The translations under genes were made by a program, and so were the position numbers. Positions 11,684 to 16,861 of a stretch of DNA of 16,861 nt are shown here, piece after piece; the first letter of the stretch is position 1; every line of letters starts with the position of its first letter. The notes under the pieces were generated by a model that made no database searches, was not told where the DNA came from, and was given only the letters and a program-made list of their open reading frames with translations. The stretch spans positions 1 to 16,861 of the forward strand of contig CAZXVU010000039.1 in assembly GCA_964644465.1 (NCBI GenBank), read 5' to 3'. Source of the stretch: CAZXVU01 sp964644465. Its GTDB lineage: Bacteria; Chlamydiota; Chlamydiia; Chlamydiales; SM23-39.

Positions 11684-14434
11684 TTAGGAGTTTAAGCCAG
11701 GCTGCATGCCGGGGTTTTCCTTAGGATTTATGGGCCGGATCGTTTGCTGGACCGGCACAGGTGGTGGTGGAGGCGGATTCTTCTTCTGGAGCTCCTCAGC
11801 GGCTTTAAGGCGGCCGCGCTTGGTCTCGGTATCCCAGGAGCCGTCCATGATCTCCTTGACGTCTGTAGCGTCAAGAGTCTCGAATTCCATGAGCATATCG
11901 GCCATAAGCTGGACTTTAGCGCGGTTCTCTACGAGGATGCCCAAAGCTTTTTTGTGGGCTTCATCGATGAGGGTGCGGACTTCAAGGTCAATTTTCTGAG
12001 CTGTTTCATCAGAGTAATTCTTCTCATGGTAATTCGCCATGCCGAGATACTGTCCCGCTTCTGTTCTTTCATCATAAGAAACGGTTCCAAGATTATCGCT
12101 CATTCCCCATTCGCAAACCATGCTGCGGGCCATTTTTGTGGCCTGAGCAATGTCATGCTGGGCGCCTGAGGACATATCTTCAACGAAGAGTTCTTCCGCA
12201 GCTCTTCCGCCCATGAGGACGATGAGCTGATCGAGGATTTCTTTTTTCCAATAGCTGAGGCGGTTTTTCTTGGGCATGAAATGCGTTGCACCTAGAGAAA
12301 ATCCACGAGGAATAATGGTCACTTTATCGACAGGGTCGCTATGTTTGACGACAAGTCCTGTAATGGCATGGCCAGATTCATGGAAAGCGGTTGTCCGTTT
12401 TTCATTTTCATCCATCTCGAGGCTGCGCCGTTCTTTGCCATAGCGGACTTTATCGCAGGATTCTTTGACTTCACAGGAAGTCACAGCTGAGCGTCCTTTA
12501 CGGGCTGCCAAGAGGGCAGCTTCATTGAGCATATTTTCTAGGTCTGCGCCGGAAGCTCCTGGCGTGCTGCGCGCGATATCATTGAGATCTACCGAAGCAT
12601 CGATCTTGATTTTGCGGGCATGCACTTTTAGGATTTCGAAGCGTCCCTTAATATCGGGTAGATCGAGAACAACTCTCCGGTCGAAACGGCCTGGTCGGAG
12701 GAGGGCGCGATCGAGAATATCTGGACGGTTGGTGGCTGCCATAAGAATGACGCCTTCTTTTGTATCGAAGCCATCCATTTCTACGAGGAGCTGATTGAGC
12801 GTCTGCTCTCTTTCGTCATGTCCGCCGCCAATGCCGGCGCCGCGATGGCGGCCTACTGCGTCGATCTCATCCATGAAGATAATGCAGGGGGCGTTTTTCT
12901 TCGCCTCACCGAACATGTCTCGAATACGGCTTGCGCCAACGCCAACGAACATCTCGACGAAATCAGAACCGGAAATGGAGAAGAAGGGGCGGTCGGCTTC
13001 GCCGGCAACGGCTTTTGCAATGAGTGTTTTACCTGTGCCTGGAGGCCCTACGAGAAGCACGCCTTTAGGAATGCGAGCGCCGAGAGTGGTAAACTTTTGG
13101 GGATCTTTTAGGAAGTCGACGATCTCTTTCAGTTCTTCTTTGGCTTCATCTGCGCCAGCTACGTCTTTGAATGTGACCTTATTGGTTTCTTTGGTCATGA
13201 GTCTAGCGGGAGATTTTCCAAAATTCATCGCGGAAGATCCAACTCCCTTCATCTGTCTGGAGAAAATAAAGTAGAGGAATAAAATCACCAGCATGACAGG
13301 AAGGATGGTCAGGAGATAGCTGAAATAATTTGGCGCGGGCTCCTGGCTTTTAAACGTCTTCTCAAGAACAGTGTTGCGGGGCTGATCGGGTGCGCGATAG
13401 ACAAGTCCCTTGTTATTGGTAAAACTATCCCATTCTTGTTTTGCTTGGGAGTACCAATGGCCGAAACTCTCAGGATCTTGTTTTTCGAGGGCGCGGGTAG
13501 ACAGCTCTTGGTTATTGAAGAACCAGACAACCGAAGCGACTTTCTGGCGCGATTTATCGAGAAGAGATATGTTCTTTTCCAAATCTTGGGAAACTTGGGA
13601 ATACTGTTTCAATTCTTCAACATAGGCTCGAACGCTACGGAGCGCGCTTAAACGAATTCCATCTTGTTCTCGTCCGAGATCGCCGATCAAGGCGGTCAGT
13701 TGATTCAATGCATTTCGGTAGACCTTCAATTGGTGTTCCGAAGATTGCTCAGAGATCCCATTCAACCCATTATCAAGGGTCTTCAGTTCTTGTTTGATCG
13801 ATTCGCTGCCGATTCCTAGAGCTGGAGAGCGGAGAAGGGCGACGAGGTCATGAATTTCCTTAGCTGCGGCATCCAGTGTTTCCAAAGATTGGGATTGCAC
13901 TGCGAGAGAAAGGCTCCGCTGGACAAAGGGAAGGCTTGTGACTTCACGGTCAGATAGGCTTTTAATGACAATGGCGCTGTCGCGGTCGGGGGTATCATAG
14001 AGGCTTCCGACGATTGTGAATCCACCGCGAGTGAGGGTCTGTCCGCTAAGATGCAGATAAAGGTCTGCAGAATCCTGGACATTTTTTTGAAGAACATCGA
14101 GTTCAGAAGATAAACGGGCGCTTTCGGTGTTGAGTTCATGATTGCGGTTGAGGAGCTCTAAAAAGCGGAACCGTTCAGGGCTGTCATCGGTAAGCTGCTC
14201 GCGGAATCTACCGCTAAAAGTCACTAGATTTTCATTCTGAGCAATTTTCCGATTCTCTTCTGGCACAGTCAAATTCAAGTTGGCTAAGTGCTCAACCTGA
14301 TGACTGAATGAGACTCTAGCCGAGCGGTCAGAGCTAAACGTCTGAATTCCGAGAATGATAAGTATGGCTGCCAGGACGAAGAGAAGAAATCCCCCTGGAA
14401 AGCCTTTTTTCGGATCTGGTCTCATTTTGGCCAT
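11684..14434 (-). CDS. ftsH: ATP-dependent zinc metalloprotease FtsH, long chlamydial form
   Basis: A membrane-anchored hexameric AAA+ protease that degrades misfolded membrane proteins and short-lived regulators. The first membrane helix is about 14-31 and the second about 370-391. The periplasmic region between them is about 340 aa, far longer than the roughly 75 aa of E. coli FtsH, and includes coiled-coil-like segments. The cytoplasmic part has Walker A GPPGTGKT (463-470), the pore loop MFVGVG (495-500), Walker B IIFMDE (518-523), the second region of homology (ATNRPDILDRALLRPGRFDR, 567-586), and the zinc site HESGH (685-689) with a likely third ligand D761 in SSGAQHD. The tail has a run of prolines (887-894). 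Total length is 916 aa; the C. trachomatis protein is of similar size as I recall. An AAGG site lies 5 nt before the ATG. Confidence 0.97.
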   Translation of the reverse strand: MAKMRPDPKKGFPGGFLLFVLAAILIILGIQTFSSDRSARVSFSHQVEHLANLNLTVPEENRKIAQNENLVTFSGRFREQLTDDSPERFRFLELLNRNHELNTESARLSSELDVLQKNVQDSADLYLHLSGQTLTRGGFTIVGSLYDTPDRDSAIVIKSLSDREVTSLPFVQRSLSLAVQSQSLETLDAAAKEIHDLVALLRSPALGIGSESIKQELKTLDNGLNGISEQSSEHQLKVYRNALNQLTALIGDLGREQDGIRLSALRSVRAYVEELKQYSQVSQDLEKNISLLDKSRQKVASVVWFFNNQELSTRALEKQDPESFGHWYSQAKQEWDSFTNNKGLVYRAPDQPRNTVLEKTFKSQEPAPNYFSYLLTILPVMLVILFLYFIFSRQMKGVGSSAMNFGKSPARLMTKETNKVTFKDVAGADEAKEELKEIVDFLKDPQKFTTLGARIPKGVLLVGPPGTGKTLIAKAVAGEADRPFFSISGSDFVEMFVGVGASRIRDMFGEAKKNAPCIIFMDEIDAVGRHRGAGIGGGHDEREQTLNQLLVEMDGFDTKEGVILMAATNRPDILDRALLRPGRFDRRVVLDLPDIKGRFEILKVHARKIKIDASVDLNDIARSTPGASGADLENMLNEAALLAARKGRSAVTSCEVKESCDKVRYGKERRSLEMDENEKRTTAFHESGHAITGLVVKHSDPVDKVTIIPRGFSLGATHFMPKKNRLSYWKKEILDQLIVLMGGRAAEELFVEDMSSGAQHDIAQATKMARSMVCEWGMSDNLGTVSYDERTEAGQYLGMANYHEKNYSDETAQKIDLEVRTLIDEAHKKALGILVENRAKVQLMADMLMEFETLDATDVKEIMDGSWDTETKRGRLKAAEELQKKNPPPPPPVPVQQTIRPINPKENPGMQPGLNS

Positions 14435-14479
14435 AAACGCCTTGTTTTGTTTATCTTAGATTATGTTCTTATCGGGTTA

Positions 14480-14508
14480 ATTAAAGCATCTTTTCGCGAT
14501 AAAGTAAA
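14480..14508 (-). promoter_or_regulatory. Promoter of ftsH
   Basis: On the minus strand, TTTACT (complement 14503-14508) and TTTAAT (complement 14480-14485) are 17 bp apart, and the -10 carries a TGC extension. An 8-bp inverted repeat (GCATCTTT 14486-14493, AAAGATGC 14516-14523) straddles the -35 and spacer and could be an operator or chance. Confidence 0.6.
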
Positions 14509-14584
14509 GGGTTCCAAAGATGCCTAGTAACGTCCTCATAGCAAAAAAAGATTAAATTGTCTGTGTCCCCTCAAAAATCATTTC

Positions 14585-15889
14585 TTATAAACCTGATTTA
14601 GAATCTCTTGCAATAAAAGAAAAGGAGATTTTGCAAGACTGATTTTTTTCAGGAATGGCCTTTCCAGATAAAAATTCTTTGGCAACTTTCCCTTTATTTT
14701 CCACTACAGGAACCAAAAAACGGAGGAAGGCAGGAACCTTTTTTTCATTCCAAAGTTTACGAAAAGGAGTGCCTTGAGGGACTTCAACTAAAACTGCTTT
14801 CCCATTTTCCAAAACAGTTTCGAACTTCCCATTCCATACATTTTTCCAATCAGAAGGTCTAAAGGGCTCATTCGTGGGGTGTACTTCAATTTTCCAATCG
14901 CCGCAAAAATGGATTCCCTCTTTAAGCTCTAAGGGAAGTTTGAAAAGAGGGATCTTTTCTCTCAAAATAAAGACATGGCCCCGGTCTATATAAAAATCGC
15001 GCGATTGCACGTTTAAATGTTTGCATGGCAATTTCTGCTCGACCCAATCGAGCATCGACTCTAAATAGGGGCGAGGGATCGTAACCGATTCTTCCCGAGC
15101 CATCTTTTGCAAAAGATGGCGCTGTTCGATCTTTTCCATCCCCTCTAACTCCACGTATTGTCCCCAAGGGCCTTTCTGGATCTCTGCTTTTTGGATTCTT
15201 TGATCGAGGTAGCTTTTCAATTCTTCGCTTCGATTTGCCGCGAAAATCAAATTTTCCTCTACCTGCTTTCCAAAAGATGCATTTAAGAAGGGAAGGATCT
15301 CGTGGCGCATGCGGGCCCGTAAATAGGCGGGATCGGAATTGGTGGAATCTAAAAGCGGGTGCAATTTTCTCTCCTCGAGAAAATGGAGAAGGGCTTCTTT
15401 TCGGACTGTTAGAAGCGGCCGCCAGATAGACATGCCGTTATATTGACTGACTGGCTCCATCCCGCAGATATTGGGGAGATGGGCCCCTTCCAAAATGCGC
15501 TTCAATGCGGTTTCCGCCAGATCGTCCGCTTGGTGGGCTAGGAGAAGGGCTTGGCAAGGAATGAGATCAATCAGAGAGCGGAAAAAAGAAAGCCTTGCTT
15601 GTCTGGCCAAATCTTCTTTATTTCCTTTCTCAGGCATTTGGAGACGGATCGAATGGAAGGGGCAGCCTAACCGATGCGCCTCTTCGCGCAATTCTTCTGC
15701 CTCGAGCGCGCTTTCCTCTCTCCAGCCATGGTCGACATGCGCTAAATGAAGTTTTTTAACGCCGCTTTCCAACAGGGCGTAAAGGAGCGATTTGGAATCG
15801 GGCCCCCCCGAATATCCGAGTAGAAGGGGTCGGTCTCCAACCCATTGGGCTTTTAAGAATTCATCAACCTCAGCTAATCTAGAAACCAT
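14585..15889 (-). CDS. tilS: tRNA(Ile)-lysidine synthetase TilS
   Basis: Uses ATP and lysine to convert C34 of the tRNA-Ile CAU anticodon to lysidine, so the tRNA reads AUA as isoleucine. The PP-loop SGGPDS (27-32) and HVDHGWR (51-57) are clear, followed by LLLAHQADDLAETALKR, the conserved N-type ATPase core. The RARMRHEILPFLN segment near 201-213 is typical. The C-terminal TilS-C domain contains FRKLWNEKKVPAFLRFLVPV. The length of 434 aa equals that of normal TilS. Next to ftsH it matches the chlamydial order (mesJ-ftsH). The ATG shares a CATG with the start of the divergent permease gene, so the promoter must lie within the permease coding region or upstream sequence on that side. Confidence 0.95.
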   Translation of the reverse strand: MVSRLAEVDEFLKAQWVGDRPLLLGYSGGPDSKSLLYALLESGVKKLHLAHVDHGWREESALEAEELREEAHRLGCPFHSIRLQMPEKGNKEDLARQARLSFFRSLIDLIPCQALLLAHQADDLAETALKRILEGAHLPNICGMEPVSQYNGMSIWRPLLTVRKEALLHFLEERKLHPLLDSTNSDPAYLRARMRHEILPFLNASFGKQVEENLIFAANRSEELKSYLDQRIQKAEIQKGPWGQYVELEGMEKIEQRHLLQKMAREESVTIPRPYLESMLDWVEQKLPCKHLNVQSRDFYIDRGHVFILREKIPLFKLPLELKEGIHFCGDWKIEVHPTNEPFRPSDWKNVWNGKFETVLENGKAVLVEVPQGTPFRKLWNEKKVPAFLRFLVPVVENKGKVAKEFLSGKAIPEKNQSCKISFSFIARDSKSGL

Positions 15890-16861
15890 GATCCCTATTA
15901 TTTGGCGCTATGCCCTGCAAAGCTATATCCGGGTCTTTTTCTTATCTGTGTGCACGTTTCTCACCGTGCTCATCGTCTCCCGCTTTAAGGAGATCGCCCG
16001 CTTTGCAGCCCTCAGCTCCGACAGCCTGAAAACTGCACTCTTCGTAGTTTACCAGTTTCCCCTCATTTTGCCGATGGCTATCCCCATCTCCGCCCTGATC
16101 GCCTCCCTCCTATTATTCCAGCGGCTCAGCAGGACTTTCGAGCTGACAGCCCTTAGAGCATCGGGTTTAAGCCTCCGCTCCATCCTCGCTCCCCTCCTTT
16201 TTGCCTCGATCCTCATCTCTCTTCTCAATTTTTCAATTACAGCGGAAATCTCCCCTTTCTGCCGCCGCGAATCAAAAACTCTCCTTTATAGAGAAACTTC
16301 CGCAAACCCTCTTCTGCTCCTGCAGCGGCAGCAGCTTGTGAAAATCAAGCATGCCTACCTCAATATGAAAGTGAAAGACGAGGGCAAAATTGCCAAAGAC
16401 ATGATTTTGATCGCCCATAACGAGAGCAACCAGCGCCTGAGCCTTTTTTCAGCGCGCCAGCTCCGCATCGAAGGAGAAGAACTGCTCGGAAGCGATGTCG
16501 CGATCATTTCCCATTTACATTCGGAAAAAGAAGATTCTTTCGATCCCCTCATCATCGAAAACCAAGCCTCAATGTCGACTGAAGCGCCAGTATTGTCAGC
16601 TGCGTTGAAAAAAAACCGTCCCCGCCTCGAGGCAAATGCTCTCAGTCTCAAAATGCTCCAGATACGAGCCAAGGAACCTGGGAAACAATCAAAAGCTGCC
16701 CGCGTCGAGATGCTCCGCCGTTTATCGCTCTCGCTCGCTGTATTCAGCTTCACTCTTCTCGGATGCGCCTTCGGCATCGAAAATGGACGAACGCCTTCTA
16801 AAAAGGGGCTTTTCGCCTCTCTTCTCTTTACATTGGCTGTTCTCGTGAGCTATTTGCTCGG
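15888..16861 (+). CDS. LptF/LptG-family LPS export permease (partial, cut by window end)
   Basis: The frame from ATG 15888 is open to the end of the window, giving 324 residues without a stop. The N-terminus (MIPIIWRYALQSYIRVFFLS) is typical of the LptF/YjgP-YjgQ family. Hydrophobic segments lie at about 12-34, 50-76 and 95-118. A periplasmic beta-jellyroll-like region spans about 125-260, and two further hydrophobic segments start near 282 and 308. FELTALRASGLS (84-95) is the conserved cytoplasmic coupling-helix region that contacts the LptB ATPase. LptF and LptG with LptB extract lipopolysaccharide from the inner membrane. Whether this is LptF or LptG cannot be decided here. In C. trachomatis, I recall permeases of this family at CT838 and CT839 next to mesJ, which fits the position. 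Confidence 0.9.
   Translation, partial: MIPIIWRYALQSYIRVFFLSVCTFLTVLIVSRFKEIARFAALSSDSLKTALFVVYQFPLILPMAIPISALIASLLLFQRLSRTFELTALRASGLSLRSILAPLLFASILISLLNFSITAEISPFCRRESKTLLYRETSANPLLLLQRQQLVKIKHAYLNMKVKDEGKIAKDMILIAHNESNQRLSLFSARQLRIEGEELLGSDVAIISHLHSEKEDSFDPLIIENQASMSTEAPVLSAALKKNRPRLEANALSLKMLQIRAKEPGKQSKAARVEMLRRLSLSLAVFSFTLLGCAFGIENGRTPSKKGLFASLLFTLAVLVSYLL

Noticed and set aside
12795..13274. 159-aa plus-strand ORF antisense to ftsH
   Set aside because: It is a shadow of the conserved AAA+ domain of ftsH in another frame; Ser/Arg/Pro-rich composition is typical of such shadows.
14435..14584. Possible small RNA or terminator between tilS and ftsH
   Set aside because: There is a T-rich stretch on the minus strand near 14547-14553 but no GC-rich stem before it. 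Only the ftsH promoter could be supported here.
16355..16777. 140-aa minus-strand ORF opposite the permease gene
   Set aside because: It is antisense to a well-supported LptF/LptG-family reading frame, with biased Ser/Arg composition and no motifs.

Overview
The window looks like a chromosomal segment of a Chlamydiae bacterium, most likely an environmental (Waddlia/Parachlamydia-like) lineage. The main reason is gene order. Reading right to left, lptF-family permease, tilS, a very long ftsH (916 aa), pnp, rpsO and tadA follow the order I recall for Chlamydia trachomatis CT839-CT844. FtsH has the extended periplasmic insert typical of chlamydial FtsH. The species cannot be fixed from this window alone.

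Left part (1-4168). The 3' end of a leucine-rich-repeat gene is followed, in the same frame and 24 nt on, by a large gene that joins an LTA-synthase/sulfatase-type membrane enzyme to a C-terminal LRR domain. Converging on it is a tightly overlapped three-gene minus-strand operon: a coiled-coil hypothetical protein, tadA (tRNA A34 deaminase) and an 80-aa hypothetical protein. Middle-left (4169-9052): a divergent promoter region, rpsO with a clear promoter and intrinsic terminator, then pnp, an archaeal-type aspartyl-tRNA synthetase fused to a YbaK/ProX editing-like domain, and a 101-aa hypothetical protein, the last three spaced or overlapped like one operon.

Middle-right (9049-11683) is an accessory block: an ArgO/LysE-type exporter, a G-rich fold-back repeat of about 200 bp, a DJ-1/PfpI (isonitrile-hydratase-like) protein, a small heat-shock protein with a CIRCE/HrcA operator, and an orphan 132-aa protein. 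Together with aspS, this block sits between pnp and ftsH, which I recall as neighbours in C. trachomatis.

Right part (11684-16861): ftsH, then tilS on the minus strand. tilS diverges from an LptF/LptG-family permease cut by the window end; the two start codons share a single CATG.

Many genes serve translation and RNA metabolism (rpsO, pnp, aspS, tadA, tilS) or protein quality control and stress (ftsH, hsp20, DJ-1 family). No tRNA, rRNA, CRISPR array, transposase or phage gene was seen. No gene-free stretch exceeds 300 bp; the longest are 9694-9953 and 4577-4830, both described below. The most unusual items are the sulfatase-LRR fusion, the AspRS-YbaK fusion, the CIRCE-controlled hsp20 with its flanking repeats, and the fold-back repeat.
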